DNA of 64,000 nucleotides. Source: JALNZU01 sp964463695 (GTDB taxonomy: Bacteria; Bacteroidota; Bacteroidia; Bacteroidales; F082). Every line of letters starts with the position of its first letter. Position 1 is the first letter of the stretch. The notes below the pieces were generated by a model. It had not been told where the DNA came from, ran no database searches, and worked only from the letters and a program-made list of their open reading frames with translations. The stretch lies in NCBI GenBank assembly GCA_964463695.1, contig CAYXCZ010000009.1, positions 1 through 64,000 on the forward strand. The letters are read 5' to 3'. This document shows, piece after piece, positions 24,870 through 34,059 of the stretch. The position numbers were made by a program, and so were the translations under genes.

Positions 24870-27590
24870 CTAGATATCGCGGAAATCCTTTTTCTTGGTA
24901 AGCTTAAGATCCTGAAGTACTGAGGCTTTAACGTTTAACGAAAAATTCCAGCTTTTACGCGGTCCTATCGGAACCCAGCTAAAACGCATCTCCCAGCAGT
25001 GCAGGTCACGGTAAATATTTAAACTGGTGTAGGAAAGACCTTTATTTTCGAAGTCCCATCCAGATTGTGCCGAAACTTTCCATTTTGGAGTAATATTTAT
25101 ATCCCCTGAAAACCCAAGGGTTTGAACAACTTTACGTGTATCCGACCGAATATAATCCCGATATAGGATATTATTCGAATAACGTAAGTTGTAATTTATT
25201 GAAAGCGACCATGGTATCGACCAATCGACATAGTCATCCGGATTTCGCTGAATGTCATTAATCTCGGCTTCACTTGCCATGGAAGAAGGAGGTTGTTCCG
25301 GCTTTTTTTCGGGTGTTTTGGCAAAATCCTTCTGACTTAATTTCCAGCTCGCACCAAAGTTCCAAGTCGATTGTGTTGGCCGAAGCAACCTTTTGTTTTC
25401 TGTCCATTCAAACTTATTAATTTGTTTACCCATGGAATCAAGCACATATGGATCCCAACTACTTGAATAATTGATATTAAAGTTCTTAAAAAGACGTGTA
25501 CGCCCACTCATTGTTATGTAAGAAAGATTTAGGGAATCACGGGCAAGATCGTAAGAACCACTGATAGAGAAATCTTCAATAAGCGGGATTTTCTTCATTC
25601 CGGTAATGGTATCCTTCTTTGAGCGTACTTTAATCTCCAAATTATTGCTTATGCCAAAGTTGATTCTTCCGGATTTGCTTTCAGGCGGTGACCCAAAAAT
25701 TGATCCTTCATAACGTGAATAGACCTGCTCCACACCATCCCCATCGACATATGAATCGTAATAATTCCATTTTGGATCCGAAAATTCAGGAGTGTAGGTA
25801 AATCCAACACGGGGTGTAACAACATGACGAATAGCTCTGATAGGGCCTTTTTTAAAATTCACCATCCCATAGACTTTTGTGCTAAGGTTTGTTGAGAGGT
25901 TGTAATCGAGCACGTTACTAAATCCAGCGATGGTATCAATTTTCTCATAACCTACAATGGTATCATTGTTTTCGAAAAGAGTATCATTGACCCAGCTTTT
26001 TCTGCGCGAATCAAAGTACATCCTGTCGGTGATGTTAATCGAATTTGTGAGCGAAAAATGCTTTAGGATTTTAAGCGGGAGGTTAATCGGTATGTTGTGC
26101 TGAATCCCATTACGCATTTTAGTAAGGGCTCCCGGTTTAAAAAGTAAACTATCAGGTAAGCTTATGGTATTTTCGGCTTTCATGGTGTAACCCATGTTCA
26201 ATTCTTCGTACCATTTGGATTTTCCAATACTGTTCTTACGTTTTAAAGGATTGATCTTGTTTGTGTTAAAAGTAATGGATGGCAAGGTTACGTTTACAAC
26301 CTTTGTCTTGGTATTTTGACGGTGACTTGCATTTGCTGTTAAAAAATACTTGTTGTTCCAATTTGTTTGGTAGGCAATCGACGACTGAAATTCGTTACTC
26401 AGATAGCTCTCAGTATTAACAGGATTAAACGTATTGAAGTTGCTGCTTACAATATTAACATTGGCACTAAAACGGCTGCTCGGGTGAGCTTTGGCATCCT
26501 GCTGATGGGTCCACCTGATGCGAAAATCGCGGCTTTTCTGATAATCAGCTGCACCTTCCACACCTGTGATATTGATAGCGTAGGAGGTGTTCAGGTTACC
26601 GCTGTATTTATATCGCTTAATATACCGTAGCGTTGGTTTTAAAGCCCAGCTACCACGTGTGTAGATGTCACCCAAAATATCCAAATCAATATTTTCATTA
26701 ATGGCCCAGTAATAGCCTCCGTTTTCGAAATAAAATCCACGCTTGTCAGCTTCACCATATGTTGGAATTCGAATTCCTGAACGCTGGCCGCTTTTGTTTG
26801 GAAACATGCCAAAAGGAACAGCTAACGGAGTTGGCATCCCCTCAATAACAAGATAAGCAGGACCTGTTACAATTTTATTATCAGGAATAACTTTTGATTT
26901 GGCAAAACGGAATTCAAAATGCGGATGCTCTTTGTTATTACAGGTTGTATAACCACCGGATTTAATATTGATGGAATTGTCAGCCATCTTCTTCACCTGT
27001 GATCCATGCAAAAAACCCGCCCCATCTTCGGTCACAACACTGTTTATGATTCCTTTTTTGGTATTAAAGTTGTAGTTAATCTCTTTAGATTCAAATGTTT
27101 GTGTTTTATCAGTGAAGCGTGGTGTTCCTGTAACAATACCTGCAGTATCAGCAACACCACGGGCATAAACCTGATTGGTTTCAAAACTGAATTCAATGTA
27201 TGCCGCCTCAAGCTTGATATCACCATAAGTAACTACCGCATTGCCATATAAATAAACTTTTTTGTTTTTTAAATCCTGAATGATCGAGTCATTAGCTGTG
27301 CGCTCAACTTTTGCTTCCAGGGTTGTTTTGGCTTTTTGGGCAAGGCTGTCTGAAACCACCAAACTATCCGAAATTGAAAAATTGAGACTATCAGAAATTG
27401 AAAACTTAAGGCTGTCAGAAACGACAGGCAGTGTGTCGGGAGGAAACAAAATGGAATTTCCGCCGTTATTATGTTGTAAGAAATTGACAGAGAACAGCTT
27501 TTCTGACCCTCCAACTACAAATATCCAGGCGATAGAAATCATCACCAACACACGCAGGATATTTTTTAAAGGTTGAAATGGTTGTGCCAA
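24870..27590 (-). CDS. lptD: Putative LPS-assembly protein LptD
   Basis: A 906-residue outer-membrane protein that would insert lipopolysaccharide into the outer leaflet. The N-terminal OstA/LptA-like domain (about 95-230: KKVYLYGNAVVTYGDIKLEAAYIEF, then GIVTGTPRFTDKTQTFES) is followed by a long LptD beta-barrel with GMFPNKSGQRSGIRIPTYGE. Residues 55-82 hold tandem SDSL repeats. The first ATG (27540-27542) would remove the basic N-region of the signal peptide; the TTG at 27588-27590 (MAQPFQPLKNILR) gives a normal signal and is preferred. Divergent from the amidase. Confidence 0.87.
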   Translation of the reverse strand: MAQPFQPLKNILRVLVMISIAWIFVVGGSEKLFSVNFLQHNNGGNSILFPPDTLPVVSDSLKFSISDSLNFSISDSLVVSDSLAQKAKTTLEAKVERTANDSIIQDLKNKKVYLYGNAVVTYGDIKLEAAYIEFSFETNQVYARGVADTAGIVTGTPRFTDKTQTFESKEINYNFNTKKGIINSVVTEDGAGFLHGSQVKKMADNSINIKSGGYTTCNNKEHPHFEFRFAKSKVIPDNKIVTGPAYLVIEGMPTPLAVPFGMFPNKSGQRSGIRIPTYGEADKRGFYFENGGYYWAINENIDLDILGDIYTRGSWALKPTLRYIKRYKYSGNLNTSYAINITGVEGAADYQKSRDFRIRWTHQQDAKAHPSSRFSANVNIVSSNFNTFNPVNTESYLSNEFQSSIAYQTNWNNKYFLTANASHRQNTKTKVVNVTLPSITFNTNKINPLKRKNSIGKSKWYEELNMGYTMKAENTISLPDSLLFKPGALTKMRNGIQHNIPINLPLKILKHFSLTNSINITDRMYFDSRRKSWVNDTLFENNDTIVGYEKIDTIAGFSNVLDYNLSTNLSTKVYGMVNFKKGPIRAIRHVVTPRVGFTYTPEFSDPKWNYYDSYVDGDGVEQVYSRYEGSIFGSPPESKSGRINFGISNNLEIKVRSKKDTITGMKKIPLIEDFSISGSYDLARDSLNLSYITMSGRTRLFKNFNINYSSSWDPYVLDSMGKQINKFEWTENKRLLRPTQSTWNFGASWKLSQKDFAKTPEKKPEQPPSSMASEAEINDIQRNPDDYVDWSIPWSLSINYNLRYSNNILYRDYIRSDTRKVVQTLGFSGDINITPKWKVSAQSGWDFENKGLSYTSLNIYRDLHCWEMRFSWVPIGPRKSWNFSLNVKASVLQDLKLTKKKDFRDI
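27363..27410. repeat. Two tandem 24-bp units within lptD
   Basis: Units 27363-27386 and 27387-27410 differ at only a few positions, and a shorter related copy flanks each side. On the coding (minus) strand they give repeats of the type SDSLxFSI. This is a small coding minisatellite in the low-complexity stretch between the signal peptide and the OstA-like domain. Confidence 0.75.
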
Positions 27591-27602
27591 AGCAGATTCG
27601 AT

Positions 27603-27648
27603 TAAATTTGTATACGATTATAACGAAGAATTTCAGAGTGCAAATATA
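27603..27648. promoter_or_regulatory. Face-to-face promoters for lptD and the amidase gene
   Basis: A plus-strand -7 element TAAATTTG at 27603-27610 would serve the amidase (ATG 27659). A minus-strand TATATTTG (complement of 27641-27648) would serve lptD. The inferred transcripts point toward each other's promoters and overlap by about 20 nt at their 5' ends. Confidence 0.45.
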
Positions 27649-27658
27649 CTTTCAAAAA

Positions 27659-28873
27659 ATGATTGCCAAACCGACATTCCTTCAACGTATTCCATTTTAC
27701 TTTGTTGTGTTGGTTTTGATGATTCTGCCAAAAGCAGAGCTCATTGCTCAAAAAGGGAGTAAAATACGGACTATTGTTATTGATGCAGGCCATGGCGGAC
27801 GTGATCCGGGAGCTGTTGGCAAGCAATCAAAAGAGAAAAACATTGTTCTTGATGTAGCTCTGTTAACTGGCACTTATATCCGTCAAAACCTGCCTGATGT
27901 AAAAGTGATTTTTACACGTTCAAAGGATGAGTTTATTGAGCTGCACCGCAGGGCAGCAATTGCAAACGAAAACAATGCAGACCTCTTTCTGTCGATCCAT
28001 TGCAATGCTTCAGTCGACACAAAAGTATTTGGTGCTGAGACATTTGTGATGGGTGAACACAAAACAGAAGCAAACCTCGAGGTAGCAAAACTTGAGAATG
28101 CTGCCATTCTTTTTGAAGAAAATGCCAGCGATGAATACGGAGGATTTGATCCTAACAGCACCGCAGCTTATATTGCACTCTCGCTTTTTCAATCTGACAA
28201 CAAGCAACAAAGTATCAAAATTGCCCAACAGGTTCAGGAACAGTTTACAAAACGTGTTGGCCGCAAGGATCGCAGTGTGCAGCAGGCAGGATTTTTAGTC
28301 CTCTATAAAACAGCTATGCCGAGTATTTTAATCGAGTTGGGGTTCATTACCAACCTGAATGAGGAAAAATTTCTTATGTCGGAAGAAGGGAAAGCTTTTA
28401 TGGCTTCTGCAATCTATAGAGCATTCAGGGAATACAAACAGCAATATGAGCGCGACAACATCATTCCTATTGAGATACCGGAGGAATGGAAAGAGATTCT
28501 TGCACCTTCAAAAAAAGACACCACAACTACAGTTAAGCCCTCGCCCGAACCTGAAAAAATAATAGAGAAAGAAAAGATAGTTTCACAACAGACACTAACT
28601 CAGAAACCGACCGAATCAATTGTTTACAAAGTACAATTCGCAACCTATCCGCGCGAAATTCCGCTCAGCGACAAACGGTTTAGTCAGCTTACAGACGTGG
28701 GGGTTTATTTTCATAACGGATTATTTAAGTACACCTCTGGAAGTTTCTCAAACTTAAAAGACGCGATTAATCATCAATCAAAACTGCGAAAAAATGGCTA
28801 TGACGATGCGTTCGTTGTTGCCTTCGAAAAGGGAATTCGGATCAAAATTGAAGAGGCTGCTAAAAATAACTAG
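27659..28873 (+). CDS. amiC: N-acetylmuramoyl-L-alanine amidase with C-terminal SPOR domain
   Basis: A 404-residue exported cell-wall hydrolase that splits peptide from MurNAc. A signal peptide (FYFVVLVLMILPKAELIAQ) precedes the Amidase_3 domain: IDAGHGGRDPGAVG (zinc His), FIELHRRAAIAN (zinc Glu), SIHCNA (zinc His) and LIELGFITN (catalytic Glu). A proline/lysine-rich linker (about 280-325) leads to a SPOR domain (VYKVQFATYPREI onward), which binds denuded septal glycan, so the enzyme probably acts at division. ATG 27659 (MIAKPTFLQR) is chosen; the open frame reaches back to 27578. The symbol is by analogy with the AmiABC group. Confidence 0.92.
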   Translation: MIAKPTFLQRIPFYFVVLVLMILPKAELIAQKGSKIRTIVIDAGHGGRDPGAVGKQSKEKNIVLDVALLTGTYIRQNLPDVKVIFTRSKDEFIELHRRAAIANENNADLFLSIHCNASVDTKVFGAETFVMGEHKTEANLEVAKLENAAILFEENASDEYGGFDPNSTAAYIALSLFQSDNKQQSIKIAQQVQEQFTKRVGRKDRSVQQAGFLVLYKTAMPSILIELGFITNLNEEKFLMSEEGKAFMASAIYRAFREYKQQYERDNIIPIEIPEEWKEILAPSKKDTTTTVKPSPEPEKIIEKEKIVSQQTLTQKPTESIVYKVQFATYPREIPLSDKRFSQLTDVGVYFHNGLFKYTSGSFSNLKDAINHQSKLRKNGYDDAFVVAFEKGIRIKIEEAAKNN

Positions 28874-28982
28874 TGAGAAAAGAATAAATGCATATTTCAA
28901 ATTTCGGAAAAAATGATTGTTCCAAAAGGATGCGCCTAATATTCAACAAGATAATGATTTCAAAATATTAACAATGAAGCCA

Positions 28983-29014
28983 TTGACCAGCATGAATTCA
29001 ATGATGTATCTTTG
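28983..29014 (+). promoter_or_regulatory. Promoter of the MCE-domain gene
   Basis: TTG (28983-28985), a 21-bp spacer and TATCTTTG (29007-29014) fit the Bacteroidetes pattern. The leader to ATG 29153 is about 130 nt and contains an inverted repeat TTTTTGAA/TTCAAAAA around 29021-29046. Confidence 0.45.
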
Positions 29015-29152
29015 CAGTGCTTTTTGAAAAACACATTCAAAAAAAGACAATGGTCATAAATGCAACCATAAGGTATTAAATTGGGTCATTATTTGTAAAA
29101 AACAAATCGGATGTTGGATTTACATTTGCGTCTGATAATAATCATGTAAAAG

Positions 29153-30100
29153 ATGAAAAATAAAAAAGTATATGTTGTTGCATTCCTGTTTATTGCAGCA
29201 TTATTCTTGTTTATCTGGGGTTTTAATTTCCTAAAGGGAAAAGATATTTTCAACAAAGAGACGTTATTTTATGTTGAATACAAATCGGTTAACGGGCTGA
29301 TTAAAAGCAATCCTGTTGTATTAAACGGCTTAAGGATTGGTCAGGTGCGTGATATTTATTTTCACCCGGATCTGAGTGGTCGTCTGATCGTTCAATTGTC
29401 AGTCACCACTGATTTCCCAATTCCTTCGAACAGTATTGCCCGCATTTACAGTTCCGACCTTATGGGATCAAAAGCGATAGAACTTCAGTTAGGAGATGCC
29501 AAAACAAATCTGAAACAGAATGATACACTGTCTTCTTCAATAGAAGCAAGTCTTATGGATGAGGTTAATGCTCAGGTACTTCCATTAAAAATGAAAGCAG
29601 AGGGTCTTATTTCATCGCTTGATTCATTAGTGGTTATCGTTCAAACACTCTTAAATGAGAATTCACAAGGCAATATCATAGAAAGTTTGCAAAATGTTTC
29701 CAAAACAATCAAAAATCTGGAACGCACCTCAGCCACAGTAGAAACTATAGTGATGACAGAACAATCGCGATTGGCATCAATCCTTTATAACATCGAGCTT
29801 ATTACCCGTAATCTGGAGCAAAACAATGGTCAGATAAGTAAAATCCTTGCTAATGCAGCCACATTTTCCGATACACTTGTGAAAGCAGATATTGGCGGAA
29901 CGGTTCGAAGTGTGAACGCTTCGCTTGCTGAGCTCAATTTTATGCTTTCCACTATAAACAACGGGCAGGGATCTGTTGGAAAAATCATGAGTAACGACAC
30001 GCTGTATTATCAACTGGAAAAGTCGGCAGAGGAACTCAATAAACTTCTTGAAGATGTTCGGCTAAATCCCAAACGTTATGTGAAGTTCAGTTTATTTTAG
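29153..30100 (+). CDS. MlaD/MCE family lipid-transport protein
   Basis: A 315-residue protein with one N-terminal membrane segment (VYVVAFLFIAALFLFIWGFNFL) and one MCE domain (about residues 38-115, YVEYKSVNGLIKSNPVVLNGLRIGQV). The rest is helical with coiled-coil character. MCE proteins carry lipids across the periplasm with an ABC transporter (MlaEF). The ATPase and permease are not next to it here. It runs head-on into the OstA-like gene, with only 6 bp between the stops. Confidence 0.92.
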   Translation: MKNKKVYVVAFLFIAALFLFIWGFNFLKGKDIFNKETLFYVEYKSVNGLIKSNPVVLNGLRIGQVRDIYFHPDLSGRLIVQLSVTTDFPIPSNSIARIYSSDLMGSKAIELQLGDAKTNLKQNDTLSSSIEASLMDEVNAQVLPLKMKAEGLISSLDSLVVIVQTLLNENSQGNIIESLQNVSKTIKNLERTSATVETIVMTEQSRLASILYNIELITRNLEQNNGQISKILANAATFSDTLVKADIGGTVRSVNASLAELNFMLSTINNGQGSVGKIMSNDTLYYQLEKSAEELNKLLEDVRLNPKRYVKFSLF

Positions 30101-30106
30101 GCGCAA

Positions 30107-31660
30107 TTATTTTTCCTGCTCTTCTTTTTGAACCTCTTCAATTTCGGGCTCAATTTTTCTAAAAATATCCATTCGATCTGTTGGTCGTAACTTTTCCAGC
30201 CAACGAAATCCTTTAAGAATTGCTTCTTCTTTTGGTAAATCTTTTTCGGGATACATCACCTCATTGGGCCCTGAAAAATATGAAATCCCCTTAATATTAT
30301 TATCTTCAAGGCGTATCATCAACGTACTTGATTTTGCCAAATTGATACCAACTAACTGACCGTCATCCTCCCTTACCCAGTAAACCGTTTGAGCGTTGCC
30401 GTCAACAAATATTTTATCCAATTCATTTTCAACAAAATAACCAACCATATTCTTTCCTTTAATCTGATTGTAATTTACCATCGAATCGCGTGAAATAATA
30501 AAAGCGCTGTTGTGCATTACCAATGAATCAAGTTGTTGATTTGCAATGGTCACAAAAATAGAATCGGCTGTCAGCTGATTTTTTGATGACCATAGCACTG
30601 GGTCATTGTACATACGCATCGTGGAGTCAGCCATATGATAAACCAATGAGTCGCAGGAACCCTGAAGATCAGACCTATAGAAACGAACACCATAATATGC
30701 CAGCATCTGTTTGGCTTGCTTATCCTTATCAAAAAACATAAACATTGTGTCAGCATGCATGAAAAGGCTATCGTTCTTTTCATATGAAATAGCCACGGTT
30801 TTCTCAGTAACATACGAACGACCCTCATCTTCCCATATTCGGCCTATTTCTCCTTTAATAATCATTTTATGTGTCGTATCCGTAATGACAACATTCCCCC
30901 GCGCATCACCAAATCCGGTATTACGGTCGTAAAACATCCAATCGGATTCAACAACCTGATCTTCTGTTGTTAGCTGATTGTTTTTCTCAAGCTGAGCGAC
31001 ATCAAGACGCGTATTGTACCATCCCGATTCGGCATAAATTGTATTGTCTTTTCCCCGGATTAATGTTGGGCTATAGAACCAGGCCGTTTCGGTTCTTGTA
31101 TTATAAACCATTGTATCAGTGTAGGTTGTATAATCCGGATTAATAAGTTCCACATCTTTACTGAAATAAAACTCTTTTTTATCACTTTGATAATAGCCCT
31201 TTTTGCTCTTAAGAAGATTCTCACCGCTGGTGATTGTTCCACTATCAGGATAGTGAGCCAGTCGCGTGAGCCTGTAATAGAGCATATACTCGGTTTCCAA
31301 AATTGTCGAATCATCAACAAGTCTCACATGATTAAACAATTCAGCAACCTTACTTTCACCATTGTATTTGAGTTTATCTCCATAAATATTCAGGGTATCA
31401 CTTACCTTGATATGTACATTACCAAAAGCATCAAAATTTCTGCTTTTTTCGTTCAGATAAGCACTGTCGCAGTAAAACCAGGTTGAGTCCTGTCTGAGGA
31501 TCACATTTCCTTTCAGGCGTTCAATATCGGGTCCCAACTTCTTGTCGAACTGTTGCAGCTGAGCCCTCTCAATGTGAATTACCGTTTTTTGTTGCGGGAA
31601 AACAGCGATTGAAAACACTATGACAAAAAAGAATGAAAGAAGATACCTCAGGAGGTTCAT
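30107..31660 (-). CDS. OstA/LptA-like protein
   Basis: A 517-residue exported protein. A signal peptide (YLLSFFFVIVFSIAVFPQQ) is followed by repeated OstA-like strands: LKGNVILRQDSTWFYCDSAYLNE, FGNVHIKVSDTLNIYGDKL, ARGNVVITDTTHKMIIKGEI. These build a LptA-type beta-jellyroll that can form an LPS bridge. It is two to three times the length of E. coli LptA and so probably spans the periplasm with several repeats. Minus-strand -7 element TATTTTTG at complement of 31678-31685. Confidence 0.88.
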   Translation of the reverse strand: MNLLRYLLSFFFVIVFSIAVFPQQKTVIHIERAQLQQFDKKLGPDIERLKGNVILRQDSTWFYCDSAYLNEKSRNFDAFGNVHIKVSDTLNIYGDKLKYNGESKVAELFNHVRLVDDSTILETEYMLYYRLTRLAHYPDSGTITSGENLLKSKKGYYQSDKKEFYFSKDVELINPDYTTYTDTMVYNTRTETAWFYSPTLIRGKDNTIYAESGWYNTRLDVAQLEKNNQLTTEDQVVESDWMFYDRNTGFGDARGNVVITDTTHKMIIKGEIGRIWEDEGRSYVTEKTVAISYEKNDSLFMHADTMFMFFDKDKQAKQMLAYYGVRFYRSDLQGSCDSLVYHMADSTMRMYNDPVLWSSKNQLTADSIFVTIANQQLDSLVMHNSAFIISRDSMVNYNQIKGKNMVGYFVENELDKIFVDGNAQTVYWVREDDGQLVGINLAKSSTLMIRLEDNNIKGISYFSGPNEVMYPEKDLPKEEAILKGFRWLEKLRPTDRMDIFRKIEPEIEEVQKEEQEK

Positions 31661-32085
31661 AAATTATATTTAGTCTGCAAAAATAAGACTATTCACTCAG
31701 CAGGTTGACGGCGAATTAATAAATAGGTGAAAATCTGATTCTGTAGCAAATTTTGGAGCCACTAAAATCGATTGAAAAGTGAGTTTTAATTGCCTTAAAA
31801 GAAAATTAATACCTCTAAATCAAAAAAACGGCCTGCTTTTCTGCGTAATTTAGAATGATTATTTCGTAAACCTGAGCCCCTTTTACACTAATTTTACGGC
31901 CATTGATGCAGGTGTTGTGTGTCAGTAAATTCAGCACTTTGAAGGGCTTGGGGCATAATGGGAAACAAATTAATTACTTATTGTTTGGTAATTTTTGCAA
32001 TAAAACCTGCAACCCCTAACAAATCTAAAGCCTTTCGGTCTGCTATCAAAATCGCGTTTCGGTCATTGAATTAATTCATCAGATA
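31661..32085. other. Intergenic region between OstA-like gene and gatE
   Basis: A 425-bp gap between divergent genes. It holds the minus-strand -7 at the complement of 31678-31685 and, on the plus strand, an imperfect -7 candidate GTAATTTTTGC at about 31987-31997, about 90 bp before gatE. No coding frame, tRNA or recognised riboswitch (including T-box) is visible. Confidence 0.5.
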
Positions 32086-34059
32086 ATGGATGCAACATTT
32101 GATCCTCATGCTAATTATGAGGCTACAAAACGAAAGGCGGGCTATGTGACCCGCAAAAATGCGACGCAACAAACCTATGATCGTATAGGATTTATGTCAG
32201 GTTTGGAGGTTCATCAGCAGCTGCTTACAAAAGAGAAGCTGTTTTGTCACTGTCCGGCAGGCATTTACAACAAAAGCGATGTTTACGATGCAGAGCTTAT
32301 TCGCCATATGCGCCCGACACTTAGCGAGCTTGGTGAATACGACGGTACAGCTTTGATGGAATTTAAAACACGTAAAGAAATCATTTATCGGCTTCGGAAC
32401 GAAACTGCCTGCACCTACGAAGTTGATGACACTCCTCCTTTTCCAATAAATCGCGAGGCTCTTGATATTGCCATCGAAATATCATTGCTTTCAAAGTTAA
32501 ATATTGTTGGAGAGGTTCATATAACCCGTAAGCAATACCTCGACGGTAGTATTCCAACTGGTTTTCAACGAACTGCCATTATTGGTGTTGAAGGTGAAAT
32601 CGAGTTGAAGAATAAAAAAATCAGGCTAATACAACTAAGTATTGAGGAAGATTCTTGCCGTGAGATTTCGGATATTGGTCACGTACGAATATATAAAACC
32701 GATCGGTTGGGTATGCCACTTATTGAAACTGTGACTTATCCTGAGTGTCTGAATCCCGACGAGGTGATGGAAGCCTGCAATTATATCCGGTTTTTAAACC
32801 GAAGCACAGGAAAAGTCAGGACCGGTATCGGAAGTGGCCGACAGGATGTTAATGTTAGCTGCAGAGGAGGTTCACGAGTAGAGATTAAAGGAGTTGCTCA
32901 TACTAAATGGATTCCAGAACTGACGCATATTGAGGCATTTAGACAATGGTCGTTATTGCTTTTAAGAGATGAATTAAGGCAACGAATTCCTGCATTTAAC
33001 AATTGGAAAATTGTTACTCAGACTTTTGTTCCTGAAGATGATCAATTAATGTATCCGCCTTTGGCTCAAGCAATAGCACGAAAACAACCAGTTACAATTA
33101 TCAAATTACCAGGTTTTAAAGGCGTGTTATCACATTTCACTCAACCGGGAAAATGTTTCGCTGATGAGTTGAGCGATCGGTTGAAAGTGATTGCCTGTCT
33201 CGAAAAACCAAATATGCTGCATAGTGAATCATTAGGTTCAGAAATATCCTCAGCAGAATGGAAACTTCTGGCTCGTATTGCTTCAACATCAAACGAAGAC
33301 GCTCTTATCATAATATGGGGTCCGGAGGCTGACATGAAAGTTGCTTTTGAAACCGTTGAAGAAAGATGCAAAATGGCTTTTGAAGGTATTCCAAACGAAA
33401 CACGAAAATCGTTTGTTGATGGTACAACCATTTTTGAGCGTGTTCTTCCTGGTGCCGACCGAATGTATCCAGACACTGACTCCGCCCCTATTCCATTGGA
33501 AGACAAATTAATACAGACTCTTGGAGAAAATCTCCCTTCTGATATCATTGATCGTTACCGGCAGATGAAAGAGTGGAACATTCCTGAAGATACGTATAAA
33601 TTTATTTTAGCCCGAAATCTGTATCCGGTGTTGAACGAAATCGTCACAAACTTCAATTACAATCCGGCCCTTATTGGATCATTCATTGGTCAGCGTTTGA
33701 AAAACCTGATGGGTAAGCACAAAAATTCACGGTTTAAACCAGGTAAGATATATCATCTTTTTTCGTTTCTGAAACAAGAGAATCTTGACCCAAGACTATC
33801 CTGGCATATGCTGCCAATACTGATGGAACACCCCAGGATTGAATTTGAATCTGCTCTTACAATTATGAAGTTCAAGCGCATGAATCGGGAGGATATAGTA
33901 AGTAAAATACCCTATCTGCACGAAAAATTTATCGCAAAAAAAGGGAAGGAAGATTCGCGGCACAGACAGAACTGGATCATGGGTCAACTAAGAAAAATTG
34001 CCGCTGGAAATATGGATTTAACAGTGCTTGCGCAACACATAAATGAATCAAAGAAATGA
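32086..34059 (+). CDS. gatE: Glu-tRNA(Gln) amidotransferase subunit E (archaeal-type)
   Basis: GatE is the kinase/transamidase subunit of the archaeal-type GatDE complex, which converts Glu-tRNA(Gln) to Gln-tRNA(Gln). The signature GLEVHQQL (residues 39-46) has Q where bacterial GatB normally has V (HVQL). A zinc-site-like CHCP follows, then the cradle domain (TPPFPINREALDIAIEISLL; RTGIGSGRQDVNVSCRGGSR). An AspRS-GAD-like insert (about 290-430) and DGTT...LPGADRMYPDTD (about 444-468), typical of GatE and absent from GatB, are present, then a YqeY-like helical tail. It is 657 residues long. The stop overlaps gatD by ATGA. Confidence 0.93.
   Translation: MDATFDPHANYEATKRKAGYVTRKNATQQTYDRIGFMSGLEVHQQLLTKEKLFCHCPAGIYNKSDVYDAELIRHMRPTLSELGEYDGTALMEFKTRKEIIYRLRNETACTYEVDDTPPFPINREALDIAIEISLLSKLNIVGEVHITRKQYLDGSIPTGFQRTAIIGVEGEIELKNKKIRLIQLSIEEDSCREISDIGHVRIYKTDRLGMPLIETVTYPECLNPDEVMEACNYIRFLNRSTGKVRTGIGSGRQDVNVSCRGGSRVEIKGVAHTKWIPELTHIEAFRQWSLLLLRDELRQRIPAFNNWKIVTQTFVPEDDQLMYPPLAQAIARKQPVTIIKLPGFKGVLSHFTQPGKCFADELSDRLKVIACLEKPNMLHSESLGSEISSAEWKLLARIASTSNEDALIIIWGPEADMKVAFETVEERCKMAFEGIPNETRKSFVDGTTIFERVLPGADRMYPDTDSAPIPLEDKLIQTLGENLPSDIIDRYRQMKEWNIPEDTYKFILARNLYPVLNEIVTNFNYNPALIGSFIGQRLKNLMGKHKNSRFKPGKIYHLFSFLKQENLDPRLSWHMLPILMEHPRIEFESALTIMKFKRMNREDIVSKIPYLHEKFIAKKGKEDSRHRQNWIMGQLRKIAAGNMDLTVLAQHINESKK

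Noticed and set aside
32086..34059. Calling this gene gatB
   Set aside because: The HQQL signature, the GAD-like insert, the DGTT...RMYP segment and the adjacent gatD fit GatE, not GatB.
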